From assembly GCF_025399795.1 (NCBI RefSeq), contig NZ_JAODTZ010000007.1, forward strand, positions 1-64,000: 64,000 nt of DNA. The letters run 5' to 3'. Source of the DNA: Streptomyces rhizosphaerihabitans. GTDB taxonomy: Bacteria > Actinomycetota > Actinomycetes > Streptomycetales > Streptomycetaceae. Made by a program: the position numbers and the translations under genes. The stretch's first letter is position 1; the number at the start of each line of letters is the position of its first letter. The notes beneath the pieces were generated by a model, which saw nothing but the letters and a program-made list of their open reading frames with translations, made no database searches and was not told the DNA's origin. Below are positions 15,778-23,635 of the stretch, one piece after another.

Positions 15778-16557
15778 ATGGGAACTGCTGCTGGAGGGGG
15801 CTCGTCCGGGCCTCGGTATGTGCAGATCGCGGAAGAGATCGTGCAGCAGATCCGGGCGGGGATCCTGAAGCCCGGTGACATGGTGCCGAGCGAATCCGAA
15901 CTGGTGGACCGCTACGGCGTGTCCGGCGGCACGATCCGCAATGCCATGGTTGAGGTGCGGGCAAGCGGGCTGGTCGAGACTCGACACGGCAAGGGCTCGA
16001 TCGTGAAGGACCGGCCTCCGGTACGGCACCGGTCCTCCGACCGATTCCGGCGCTCGCTCCGACAGGGTGGCCAGGCGGCCTACCTCGCGGAGTCCGCCCA
16101 GTCCGGCGCCACCGCCAAGGTCAGCGTCCTCTACATCGGCCCCATGGACGCACCCGAGGATGCCGCCCAACGCCTGGGCGTCCCCGCTGGCTCACAGGTG
16201 CTGGCCCGTCGGCGCCTCTACTTCCGTAACGGCACCCCGGTCGAGGTCGCCACCTCATATCTCCCCTGGGACGTCGTGAAGGACATCCCGGAGCTGTTCG
16301 CCGAGAACCCCGGCGGTGGTGGCATCTACGCCCGACTCGAAGACCACGGGCATGAGTTCGCGGAGTACGTCGAGACGCTGCAAGCACGGCCGGCCGCGAA
16401 GTCGGAAGCTTCGGAACTGGCGTTGAGCCCGGGTGCGCCCGTGGTTCACCTGATCCGGGAAGCCCGTACGACCGCGGGTCTCGTGGTCGAGGTGTGCGAC
16501 ACGCTCATGGCCGCCGACCAGTTCGTCTTCGAGTACCGCATCCCTGCCGACGACTGA
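15778..16557 (+). CDS. GntR-family KorSA-like repressor of AICE transfer
   Basis: 259 residues from ATG 15778 (AGAAGGA upstream). The winged helix at about 12-80 (YVQIAEEIVQQIRAGILKPGD, RYGVSGGTIRNAMVEVRASG, ETRHGKGSIV) is followed by a UTRA domain (about 105-255: VLARRRLYFRNGTPVEVATSYLP... VVEVCDTLMAADQFVFEYRI). KorSA of pSAM2, same family, keeps the element integrated by repressing pra and itself. Operator-like sequences occur before this gene and before the gene at 16696, in agreement with that role. Confidence 0.9.
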   Translation: MGTAAGGGSSGPRYVQIAEEIVQQIRAGILKPGDMVPSESELVDRYGVSGGTIRNAMVEVRASGLVETRHGKGSIVKDRPPVRHRSSDRFRRSLRQGGQAAYLAESAQSGATAKVSVLYIGPMDAPEDAAQRLGVPAGSQVLARRRLYFRNGTPVEVATSYLPWDVVKDIPELFAENPGGGGIYARLEDHGHEFAEYVETLQARPAAKSEASELALSPGAPVVHLIREARTTAGLVVEVCDTLMAADQFVFEYRIPADD

Positions 16558-16578
16558 CACTGACTCAACTCCCCTCAG

Positions 16579-16606
16579 CCCGTCGCGAGTTCTTCTTCGC
16601 GGCGGG
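16579..16606 (+). terminator. Hairpin after KorSA-like gene
   Basis: CCCGTCGCG / CGCGGCGGG (8 of 9 pairs plus one G-T) around AGTTCTTCTT, 22 bp after the stop codon. It separates the repressor from the operator cluster of the transfer operon. Confidence 0.55.
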
Positions 16607-16609
16607 TTG

Positions 16610-16688
16610 ACTCATGTACAGGAGTGAGGCACTCTTCTTCATGTCACTCATATACATAAGTGACGGAGTTCAGTATCTATAGAGGAGT
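16610..16688. promoter_or_regulatory. Three KorSA-like operators O2-O4 at transfer promoter
   Basis: O2 (16610-16625) is the near-perfect palindrome ACTCATGTACAGGAGT. O3 (16646-16661) is ACTCATATACATAAGT, set inside a longer inverted repeat GTCACT...AGTGAC (16643-16664). O4 (16673-16688) keeps the right half, ATAGAGGAGT. Start-to-start spacings are 36 and 27 bp. They fill the gap before the GTG at 16696, where repression would switch off the whole transfer-replication operon. Confidence 0.7.
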
Positions 16689-16695
16689 GACTGCT

Positions 16696-17052
16696 GTGCG
16701 TCAGATTCCCGTCGACACCTCCACCGCCATCGTGATGGTCGCCAAAACCCCGCAGCCCAAGGTCAAGGACCGCCGTACTGGCGAGATCGCCATGGACATC
16801 GAGTCCGGCTCGAAGCTGATGACGGTCGACGTGATGTTCGCGGCGAACGAAGAGGTGGAGATCCTGTCCATCACCGTCCCGGAGCCCGGGATCAGCGGCG
16901 AGCTGGCCATGGGTACGCCGGTCGCGCTCACCGGCCTGATCGCCCGGCCCTGGGAGAACGACTTCAACGGCCAGAAGAGGCATGGGATCGCCTTCCGTGC
17001 GGTGGCGGTCACTTCGCTCGCCGGGGCCGCCACAGGGCCCAAGGCAGCCTGA
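16696..17052 (+). CDS. Small AICE protein before transfer ATPase
   Basis: 118 residues from GTG 16696 (VRQIPVDTSTAIVMVAKTPQP); upstream frame codons lie in the operators. Beta-rich: KVKDRRTGEIAMDIESGSKLMTVDVMFA, EVEILSITVPEPG, GTPVALTGLIARPWENDFNGQKRHGIAFRAVAV. The pattern of a barrel with a 'TGLIARPWE' loop suggests an OB-like or single-strand-binding-like fold, which would suit the gene before a DNA translocase and a rolling-circle initiator, but this is inference. Widely found in this position in pSAM2-type elements as I recall. The stop is 2 bp before the transfer gene. Confidence 0.75.
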   Translation: MRQIPVDTSTAIVMVAKTPQPKVKDRRTGEIAMDIESGSKLMTVDVMFAANEEVEILSITVPEPGISGELAMGTPVALTGLIARPWENDFNGQKRHGIAFRAVAVTSLAGAATGPKAA

Positions 17053-17054
17053 TC

Positions 17055-18410
17055 ATGACCGCTTTCACGGTCGCTCTGGTGCTGGTCGTCGCCACCGCGG
17101 GTCTCCTGCGGTGGCGGCGCCCCGCCTGGTACTGGCTGGCCTTCGGGGTCACCCTGGCTGCGTTACGGGTCCTGGTCCGATACGGCACGGTCATGGACGC
17201 GTGCGGCCTGACCGTGCCGCCCTCACGGTGGCGTCTCGCCCTGGCACGGGCCACCAACCGGCCGATGCCGGAGTCCCGTCCACCTCGCATCCTGCGACTG
17301 CGGCCGACTCGCACCGGCCTGGTCCTGCGGCTCAAACTCCGGCCTGGTCAGGACGCGTTCGACATCGCCGCCGCCTCGGACCGGCTCCGTCATTCGTTCT
17401 CGATGTACGGCGTGACCTCGCGAGAGCTGCGCTCCGGTGTCGTCGAGGTACGGATGACCGGCTACGACGTGCTCAAGCGGGTGCAGATGCCCACAGCGAC
17501 CGAGGTCCGGTCCATGCGGGTCCCCGTCGCCCTGAGGGAGGACGGCTCGGTGCACTACCGCGACTACCGGGCGATACCCCACGCCCTCACCCTCGGCGCC
17601 ACGGAATCCGGCAAGTCCGTCTACCAGCGCAACCTCGTCGCCGGACTCGCCCCGATGGATGTCGCCCTCGTCGGCATCGACTGCAAGCAGGGGGTTGAGC
17701 TGTTCCCGCTGGCCCGCAGGTTCTCCGCGCTGGCCGACAACCCCGACACCGCCGCGGAACTGCTCGACGCGCTTGTGGTCCGAATGGGAGACGTCTATCG
17801 GCTGATCCGTGCCCAACAGCGGATCACCGCCGCCGTGCCTGATGCGGAGATCGCCGCCGACATCTGGGACCTGCCCGACGGACTGCGTCCGACCCCGGTC
17901 GTCGTCCTGGTCGACGAGGTGGCCGAACTCGCCCTGTACGCCAACAAGGAGGAGGAGAAGCGGCGGGACCGCATCATCACCGCCCTGGTCCGCCTCGCCC
18001 AGCTCGGCCGCGCCGCCGGCATCTACCTCGAAATCTGCGGACAGCGCTTCGGGTCCGAACTCGGCAAGGGCATCACCATGCTCCGCGCCCAGCTCACCGG
18101 ACGAACAGCCCACCGCGTCAACGACGAGACATCCGCCAACATGGCCTTCGGCGACATCTCTCCGGACGCCGTCCTCGCCGCCATCCAGATCCCGGCGGAG
18201 ATGCGGGGGATCGCCATCACGGGCGACTCCTCCGGAGGCTGGCACCGCATCCGTGCCCCGCACACCTCGCTCCGCCAGGCCGTGAACCTCTGCAACCGGC
18301 ACGCCGACCGGACCCCGGACCTGCCCGAGCTGGAGCCCTTCCGTCCCGCTCTCTCCGGTCCCGCCGCCGTTCCCGTGCTCTCGGTCAAGCCTTCTCCGGC
18401 CACCGCCTGA
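17055..18410 (+). CDS. FtsK/SpoIIIE-type conjugal DNA translocase (TraB-like)
   Basis: 451 residues. Two N-terminal membrane segments (about 3-18 and 25-40, FTVALVLVVATAGLL and WYWLAFGVTLAAL) precede a FtsK-type motor: Walker A GATESGKS at about 181-188 and Walker B VVVLVDEVAEL at about 282-292, followed by LGRAAGIYLEICGQRFGSE and AQLTGRTAHRVND, a typical FtsK-family core. Proteins of this family move double-stranded DNA between hyphae in Streptomyces conjugation, and one protein is enough for transfer. It begins 3 bp after the previous stop and should be in the KorSA-controlled operon. Confidence 0.92.
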   Translation: MTAFTVALVLVVATAGLLRWRRPAWYWLAFGVTLAALRVLVRYGTVMDACGLTVPPSRWRLALARATNRPMPESRPPRILRLRPTRTGLVLRLKLRPGQDAFDIAAASDRLRHSFSMYGVTSRELRSGVVEVRMTGYDVLKRVQMPTATEVRSMRVPVALREDGSVHYRDYRAIPHALTLGATESGKSVYQRNLVAGLAPMDVALVGIDCKQGVELFPLARRFSALADNPDTAAELLDALVVRMGDVYRLIRAQQRITAAVPDAEIAADIWDLPDGLRPTPVVVLVDEVAELALYANKEEEKRRDRIITALVRLAQLGRAAGIYLEICGQRFGSELGKGITMLRAQLTGRTAHRVNDETSANMAFGDISPDAVLAAIQIPAEMRGIAITGDSSGGWHRIRAPHTSLRQAVNLCNRHADRTPDLPELEPFRPALSGPAAVPVLSVKPSPATA

Positions 18411-18494
18411 TCCATCGCCTTTCGCATCGGCTGGCGCGGCCACCTTCGCGCCAAGTCCCTACCCCCGCCATGCCTGATGAAGGGAGAACTCGGC

Positions 18495-18701
18495 ATGTGC
18501 CCGAACTGCGAGGACTTCGCCCGGACCGTGCTCCTCCTCGGCCAACTCGCCCTGTACGCCGACGTGGACGGCGCCGACCTCGACTTCGTGGAGGCGGTCA
18601 GCCCGTCCCTCGCCGCCTCGTTGCCCGAGCCGCCGCCCGGCATGTTCCCGTCCGACTACGACCCGGAGGACGGCCCCGCCTACCCGGGTGAGGACTCCTG
18701 A
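18495..18701 (+). CDS. Small acidic AICE protein
   Basis: 68 residues beginning MCPNCEDFARTVLLLGQLALYADVDGADLDFVEA, with a CPNC pair at the N-terminus. The ATG at 18495 is chosen because GGGAG ends 8 bp upstream; an ATG 18 bp earlier overlaps that site. The last base of its stop is the first base of the next start. Function unknown; small acidic proteins lie in this spot in related elements. Confidence 0.65.
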   Translation: MCPNCEDFARTVLLLGQLALYADVDGADLDFVEAVSPSLAASLPEPPPGMFPSDYDPEDGPAYPGEDS

Positions 18702-19357
18702 TGGGAGCCCGTCACGGTCTCCGTATCGACGCGGTACTGATCCAAGCCGTGATCGCCGGTGCCCTCTCCTTCGCCCACCTCCACGACCTGGCCGCCGCTG
18801 CCGGACAGGACGGCTGGAAGGCGTGGGCCTACCCGGTCAGTGTCGATCTGCTTTTGGTCGCGGCCTGGCGGCGCCTGCGCAGTGAGGGCCCGTCCCGGCT
18901 GGCCTGGTGCTGGTTCCTCGTCGCGCTGTTCGCCTCTCTCGGCGCCAACGTCGCCACCGCCGGTTTCCTCGACCTGACCCACCCACCCGCCCCGCTTCGC
19001 CTCGGCATCGCCGGATGGCCCGCACTCGCCTTCCTCGGCGGAACGCTGCTCGCCCACTCGTCTGCTGTGGATACGGAGCCGGTTCCGCCAGCACCCGTCC
19101 CGGACACGCCAGACGCCGAACCCCGGCCTCCGGAAGCAGCCGTGCCCGAACCTGGCTCGGCCCCGGCCCCGATAGAGGCTCCGGCTCCCGCCTCGACGCC
19201 CCCTCCGCCGGTGCCTGCCGTCCTCCTCGACCACGCCCGCAAGGTCGCCGACGAGTACCGCGCCCGTACCGGCTCCCCGATCGACACCGACACCCTGCGC
19301 TCTCGCCTCGGCGTCCCGCCCCACCTCGCCGACGCCATCGCCTCACACCTCGCCTGA
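18701..19357 (+). CDS. DUF2637 membrane spread protein
   Basis: 218 residues. The first 120 hold about four membrane segments (AVLIQAVIAGALSFAHLHDLA, AYPVSVDLLLVAAW, WCWFLVALFASLGANVATAGF, WPALAFLGGTLLA) with the order and length of DUF2637 proteins. A Pro/Ala/Glu linker (about 130-175) follows, then a small helix-turn-helix-like end (ARKVADEYRARTGSPIDTDTLRSRLGVP). DUF2637 proteins are encoded beside Tra in Streptomyces plasmids and AICEs and are thought to help spread of DNA through the mycelium or link membrane and DNA. Confidence 0.85.
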   Translation: MGARHGLRIDAVLIQAVIAGALSFAHLHDLAAAAGQDGWKAWAYPVSVDLLLVAAWRRLRSEGPSRLAWCWFLVALFASLGANVATAGFLDLTHPPAPLRLGIAGWPALAFLGGTLLAHSSAVDTEPVPPAPVPDTPDAEPRPPEAAVPEPGSAPAPIEAPAPASTPPPPVPAVLLDHARKVADEYRARTGSPIDTDTLRSRLGVPPHLADAIASHLA

Positions 19358-19375
19358 CCAGGAAGGAGACGCCGA

Positions 19376-19567
19376 ATGCCCGCCCGCGACAACTTCCACT
19401 CCGTGATGCGGATCGGCCCCGTACAGATCGGCACCCACCGTGACCGCACCGGCCGGACCGCGCATGCCGCCGTCTGCACCGCCGACCGCTGCGGCTGGTC
19501 GGCCGACTACTCCAGCCAGACCGCCGCCCAACTCGCCGCCCGCACCCACCGCTGCCGCGTCCGCTAG
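19376..19567 (+). CDS. Mobile element transfer (SpdA-like) protein
   Basis: 63 residues, MPARDNFHSVMRIGPVQIG..., with two cysteines (AVCTADRCGW) and a terminal TRTHRCRVR-like basic end. This short family is regularly annotated as a mobile element transfer protein in pSAM2-type AICEs. AAGGAGA lies just before the ATG. Likely zinc-binding and part of the spread functions. Confidence 0.8.
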   Translation: MPARDNFHSVMRIGPVQIGTHRDRTGRTAHAAVCTADRCGWSADYSSQTAAQLAARTHRCRVR

Positions 19568-19576
19568 GAGACCCAC

Positions 19577-19732
19577 GTGCAGGTTCCGCTCTGGCTCGCG
19601 CTCCTCGGCGTCGGCTACCTCGGCGTGAAGCTCATCCGCCCGCCCTGGTGGCTCATCGCCGTACTGCTCCTCGGCGGATTCCTCCTCGCCGACAGCGTCT
19701 TGGCCCCCGTCATCGACACCGCCGTCAAGTAA
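19577..19732 (+). CDS. 51-residue membrane spread protein
   Basis: A very short gene from GTG 19577 (VQVPLWLALLGVGYLGVKL) to TAA at 19730-19732. Almost all of it is hydrophobic: one segment at about 4-19 and a second, WWLIAVLLLGGFLLADSVLA, at about 24-43. TAGGAGAC precedes the start, 9 bp after the previous stop. Membrane mini-proteins of this kind sit in the same place in pSAM2-like spread operons. Confidence 0.7.
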   Translation: MQVPLWLALLGVGYLGVKLIRPPWWLIAVLLLGGFLLADSVLAPVIDTAVK

Positions 19733-19752
19733 CCGCGAAAGGCGAACCGCCC

Positions 19753-20070
19753 ATGTTCCGGCCCAAGCTCCCGACCATGCCCCAGCCCACCGGCCTGACC
19801 ACCCCGCCCGCCGTCATCCAACCGACCACCATCACCTCGGGCGCCCCGGTCCCGCAGCCGATCCCCGTCGCCCCCGCGCCGTCCCGCCCGGCCGTCCAGC
19901 TCACCCCCGGCACCGCGCTCGCGCTCGTGGGCGGCGGCACGGCCGTGGTCCTGGTCGTCGGCGCCGTCCTGGTCTCGCTGCTCCTGGCCGTCGCCATCAC
20001 CGGCGCCTCGGTCGCCGTCTGCGCGGTCGTCCTGCGCTCCCTGCTCGCCTCCGACGCCAAGCGACGCTGA
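19753..20070 (+). CDS. SpdB-like spread protein
   Basis: 105 residues from ATG 19753 (MFRPKLPTMPQPTGLTTPPAV). Pro/Thr-rich first half (about 1-55), then one or two hydrophobic segments (ALALVGGGTAVVLVVGAVLVSLLLAVAITGAS) and a short basic end (SDAKRR). Fits the SpdB family, membrane proteins that help pocking and intramycelial spread of Streptomyces conjugative elements. Co-transcribed with the genes before and after. Confidence 0.8.
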   Translation: MFRPKLPTMPQPTGLTTPPAVIQPTTITSGAPVPQPIPVAPAPSRPAVQLTPGTALALVGGGTAVVLVVGAVLVSLLLAVAITGASVAVCAVVLRSLLASDAKRR

Positions 20071-20158
20071 CCGGCCCCCGGGCGGCCTCGATACCGCCAA
20101 GCATCCGCCGCCCGGAAGCCGTCCCTGCCCGATCTCGCAACCGGAAGGAACCCCCAGC

Positions 20159-21562
20159 ATGGCCCACCGGGCCTCCCCCGCGACACCCAAGGCGCCTGCC
20201 CTGCTGCTCGATCCCATCACCCTCGGAGACGTCCTCCGAGTCGCCTCGGCCCCCGACTACACCCGCTGGGAGGACCAGGTCCGCCGCACCGGCGGTTGCT
20301 CCGACCCGATCCATCTGACGGGCTGGACGCTCACCAAGGACAAGACCACCGGCGAGACGCTGCACCACTACTCCACCGAGAACGAGCCGGGCGGACGCCT
20401 GCGCCTCGCGTGCGGCAACCGCCGCGCATCCCGCTGCCCCTCCTGCGCCTGGACGTACGCGGGCGACACGTACCACCTGATCCGTGCCGGTCTGGCCGGG
20501 GACGACCGCCGGGACATCCCCGCCGCCGTCCGCGATCACCCGCGTGTCTTCGCCACCCTCACAGCTCCCTCGTTCGGCCCGGTCCACAACCGGCCCGATC
20601 ACGGCGGCTCCTGCCGGTGCGGCAACCGGCATGCGTCCGACGCCTCGGAGCTGGGTACCGCCCTCGACCCGGACGCCTACGACTACGCGGGCGCCGTCCT
20701 GTTCAACAACCACGCCGGACAGCTCTGGCAGCGGTTCACCACCCGGCTCCGCCGCGAACTCGCCGCCCGCGCCGGCCTGGCTCGCAGGGAGCTCGCCGCC
20801 CACCTGCGCGTCTCGTACGGCAAGGTCGCCGAGTTCCAGAAGCGCGGAGCCCTCCACTTCCACGCCGTTGTACGCCTCGACGGCCCCGAGGGGCCCGGGA
20901 CACCGCCGCCCGCCTGGGCCACCGTCGACCTGCTCACGGGCGCGATACGTGCCGCCGCCGCGCACTCGTACACGTCCGTCTCGGTCCCGGCTGCCGACGA
21001 CCAACCCGCCCGTACGTTCCGATGGGGCCGACAGCTCGACGTCCGCCCGGTCAAGGCCTTCGGTGACGGCTCCGACATCACCGAACGGGCCGTTGCCTCG
21101 TACGTGGCCAAGTACGCCACCAAAGCCGCTGAGAACACCGGCACGCTGGACCGCCGCATCGGCGAACTCTCCGAACTCGACCGCCACCAGGTGCCCGACC
21201 ACACCCGGCGGCTCATCACCGCGTGCCGCGACTTGGACAGCCTCTATCCGGACCGGCGCCTGTGGGCCTGGGCGCACATGCTCGGCTTCCGCGGGCACTT
21301 CTCGTCCAAGTCGCGCACGTACTCCACCACCCTCGGGGCTCTCCGCCAGGAACGCGCCGACTACCGGGCCGCGCAAGAGGCCTCCGTCCTCGGCCTCGAC
21401 GACCGCGAGCCGGACACCGTCCTCGTCCTGACCGACTGGCAGTACGCCGGCCACGGCCACACCCCGGGCGAAGCCGCCCTCGCCGCGACCATCGCGCGAG
21501 ACCTCCAGGCCAACCGCGAGACAGCCCGAGACGCCCTGCTCGGCGAAGGGAGCGCGGCATGA
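20159..21562 (+). CDS. RepSA-like rolling-circle replication initiator
   Basis: 467 residues. Like RepSA it has an N-terminal metal-binding region (CGNRRASRCPSCAW, SCRCGNRH), the HUH motif LHFHAV at about 231-236, and a candidate catalytic tyrosine region SYVAKYATK at about 311-320. RepSA nicks the double-stranded origin of the excised element and starts rolling-circle copying. AAGGAACC precedes the ATG. It overlaps xis by 4 bp (ATGA), the usual AICE order rep-xis-int. Confidence 0.9.
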   Translation: MAHRASPATPKAPALLLDPITLGDVLRVASAPDYTRWEDQVRRTGGCSDPIHLTGWTLTKDKTTGETLHHYSTENEPGGRLRLACGNRRASRCPSCAWTYAGDTYHLIRAGLAGDDRRDIPAAVRDHPRVFATLTAPSFGPVHNRPDHGGSCRCGNRHASDASELGTALDPDAYDYAGAVLFNNHAGQLWQRFTTRLRRELAARAGLARRELAAHLRVSYGKVAEFQKRGALHFHAVVRLDGPEGPGTPPPAWATVDLLTGAIRAAAAHSYTSVSVPAADDQPARTFRWGRQLDVRPVKAFGDGSDITERAVASYVAKYATKAAENTGTLDRRIGELSELDRHQVPDHTRRLITACRDLDSLYPDRRLWAWAHMLGFRGHFSSKSRTYSTTLGALRQERADYRAAQEASVLGLDDREPDTVLVLTDWQYAGHGHTPGEAALAATIARDLQANRETARDALLGEGSAA

Positions 21563-21756
21563 TCACGGCCCTCCGGGCACGCAACATGCTCACCCTCGCG
21601 GAGGTCTGCGAGGAGCTGAGTGTGTCTCGCTCGACCTTCTACGACTGGCGTGCGAAGAGGCGTGCGCCCCGTTGCATCAAGCTCCCGAACGGCGATCTCA
21701 GGATCCGGCGGAGCGATCTCGATCACTGGCTCGACGACCGTGAGGACGCCGCGTGA
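21559..21756 (+). CDS. xis: Excisionase (Xis), MerR/HTH_17 type
   Basis: 65 residues, MITALRARNMLTLAEVCEELSVSRST... with a helix-turn-helix of the MerR-like excisionase type (TLAEVCEELSVSRSTFYDWRAKRRAP) and a beta-wing NGDLRIRRSDLDHWL. With Int it would excise the element from the tRNA. Start overlaps the rep stop (ATGA); its TGA overlaps the int GTG, so Rep, Xis and Int levels are linked by translation. Confidence 0.9.
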   Translation: MITALRARNMLTLAEVCEELSVSRSTFYDWRAKRRAPRCIKLPNGDLRIRRSDLDHWLDDREDAA

Positions 21757-23150
21757 TGGAGACCTCGTACGACGTGAAGATCTACAAGATCCTCACCTAC
21801 AAGGGCGCCCGGAAGACCACGTACACCGTGCGTTGGACGGTCGCGGGCAAGCGCTGGCGTGAGCCCTTCGGGACTGTCGCCCTCGCCGAGGGCTTCCGCT
21901 CGGAACTCATTCGGGCGACGGGCAAGGGCGAGGCCTTCGTCATCGGCACCGGGCTGCCGGTGTCCCACCGCTCCAAGTCGGCTTCGATGAGCTGGTACAC
22001 GTTCGCCGTCGAGTATGTCGACGCCCGTTGGCCGGAGCTCGGCGGCAACAGCCGTAAGAACACCGCCAAGACCCTGACGGCGGTCACGATCGCCCTCCTG
22101 CGCGTCCAGCCGACCCAGTTCGCCCCGGTGGCCGTGCGGACCGCGTTACGTGAGTGGGCGTTCAACGCGACCCGTCGTGCGGACGCTCCGCGAGACGTGG
22201 TGACCATCCTCAGGTGGGTGGAGCGCAACTCTCTGCCCGTCTCGGCCTGGGAGGAAGCGGAGAGGACCGACGGGGTCCTGAGAGCCGTCGACACGCGCCT
22301 CGACGGCAAGCAGGCGGCGGCCTGGTCCAGGAAGCGGCACCGCCGGATCCTCAACGTGGTCATGAAGCACGCGATCCGGAGACGTGTCCTGCGGACCAAC
22401 CCCCTCCCCAAGGGGAAGGAATCGACGGCTGTTACCAAGACCAGCAACGCCGTGGACAAGCGGTCCTTGATGAACGCGGAACAGGCGGCGGCGCTCCTCG
22501 ACTGGATCCGGAGCCGGCCCCGCGGAGGAAAACGGCTGCACGCCTTCTTCGCCACGCTCTACTACTGCGGTCTGCGGCCGGAGGAAGCCGTAGCCATGCG
22601 AGTGCAAGACGTGACGCTTCCCGGCCTCGACGCCGCGGACCAGTGGTGCGAGCTGCTGATCCACACGGCTACCCCGGAGGTCGGCAGGCAATGGACCGAC
22701 ACCGGAGAGATCCACGAGGAACGCGATCTGAAGGGCCGCGCCGAGGGCGAGACGCGCACCACGCCGGGGCATCCCGCGCTGACGCGCATCCTGCGACAGC
22801 ACATCGAGGACGAACAGCTCAAGCCCGGTGACCTGCTGTTCCAGGGGGAGACGGGCGGGATTCTCGCGGGTTCGGTCATCCGCCGGGCGTGGCGCAGTGC
22901 ACGAAAGGCCGTCCTGCCCCCGCACGTCTTCGAATCGCCCACGGGAAGGCGGGTGTACGACAACCGGCACACGCGCCTGACGAAGTGGCTCAACGACGGG
23001 ATCCCGCCCGCCCAGGTCGCGGACTGGGCCGGGAACAGCGTCCCGGTGCTGCTGGCCACCTACGCCCGATGCGTCGAGGGACAGCTGCCCGACCTGAAAA
23101 GGCGCCTCGAAGCCGCCGGGGATCTTCCCGAGTCGCCCGACGCCGACTGA
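21753..23150 (+). CDS. int: Site-specific tyrosine integrase
   Basis: 465 residues from GTG 21753. N-terminal arm/core-binding domain at about 1-235, catalytic domain at about 240-450 with R275 in YYCGLRPEEA, H406 and R408 in DNRHTRLTKW, an unusual WAGNS where most family members have GH, and nucleophile Y437 in LLATYARC. It catalyses integration between attP and the 3' end of tRNA-Arg(UCU) and, with Xis, excision. The gene ends about 130 bp before a degenerate att-like copy; its 3' end is duplicated at 25711 and related to the remnant at 5051. Confidence 0.93.
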   Translation: MMETSYDVKIYKILTYKGARKTTYTVRWTVAGKRWREPFGTVALAEGFRSELIRATGKGEAFVIGTGLPVSHRSKSASMSWYTFAVEYVDARWPELGGNSRKNTAKTLTAVTIALLRVQPTQFAPVAVRTALREWAFNATRRADAPRDVVTILRWVERNSLPVSAWEEAERTDGVLRAVDTRLDGKQAAAWSRKRHRRILNVVMKHAIRRRVLRTNPLPKGKESTAVTKTSNAVDKRSLMNAEQAAALLDWIRSRPRGGKRLHAFFATLYYCGLRPEEAVAMRVQDVTLPGLDAADQWCELLIHTATPEVGRQWTDTGEIHEERDLKGRAEGETRTTPGHPALTRILRQHIEDEQLKPGDLLFQGETGGILAGSVIRRAWRSARKAVLPPHVFESPTGRRVYDNRHTRLTKWLNDGIPPAQVADWAGNSVPVLLATYARCVEGQLPDLKRRLEAAGDLPESPDAD

Positions 23151-23220
23151 CACTCTTCGCCGAGCACTTCGACACGTATTCGACACTGCCAGCCGCGAAA
23201 ACCCAGTGACAGCCGGACAG

Positions 23221-23260
23221 CCCCGGAACCTTCCCCTGATCGTCGGGGAGGTGTCCGGGG
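23221..23260 (+). terminator. Terminator of rep-xis-int operon
   Basis: Interrupted stem CCCCGGA...CCCC / GGGG...TCCGGGG around TGATCGT, 70 bp after the integrase stop. A related hairpin follows the integrase fragment at 26060-26099. Confidence 0.65.
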
Positions 23261-23287
23261 CTTCGCCATGTTGAGCGGAAGCCGCCC

Positions 23288-23353
23288 TGAACAGCAAAAA
23301 GCCCTCCCGCGGGGAGGGCGGAAACCGGCGCCTCCGGCAGGACTCGGGCCGCC
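23288..23353. other. Degenerate att-like tRNA 3' copy
   Basis: Matches 26127-26189 through the tRNA 3' flank hairpin and the acceptor/T-arm (CCTCCGGCAGGACTCG) but with several changes, then loses similarity. An old att scar inside the present element. Confidence 0.65.
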
Positions 23354-23635
23354 TTCCCCTCCGCCAGAGTGGTTGCGCGAGCACTACTGATCACGAGACG
23401 AGCCGTTTCGCTTCAGACCCCTGGACTTGTCCGGGGTCTTCGCCATTGCCGGGGCTGACCAGGGTGGATATCTTAAGGATCTTTCCGCGAATCCTGCACA
23501 GATTCCACACGACTCCTACAGACGTGCTTCGCGGGCACTACAGTCACCTGCGCACCGATCACCACATAACGCCGAGCATCAAACAGCCGGGGCAGCGGTG
23601 CCAGCGCGACAAAGTTGGATCGTTTGGGGGGTTTT
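23354..23635. other. Intergenic region before TerD-nuclease gene
   Basis: About 280 bp with no gene. AT-rich for this genome near 23560-23640, so it may hold the promoter of the TerD-nuclease gene; no clear operator seen. Confidence 0.35.

Larger units (their letters stand above)
22872..23353. repeat. Direct repeat flanking TerD cargo, left copy
   Basis: The integrase 3' end, the following terminator and an att-like segment match 25711-26180 closely (about nine bases in ten over the coding part). The two copies are 2.84 kb apart and enclose the TerD-nuclease gene. Confidence 0.75.

Noticed and set aside
23288..23353. Considered as the true right end of the element
   Set aside because: It has lost the T-loop and anticodon part of the tRNA match, while 26127-26214 matches the left end with one mismatch in 88 bp; so the outer pair are the better ends.
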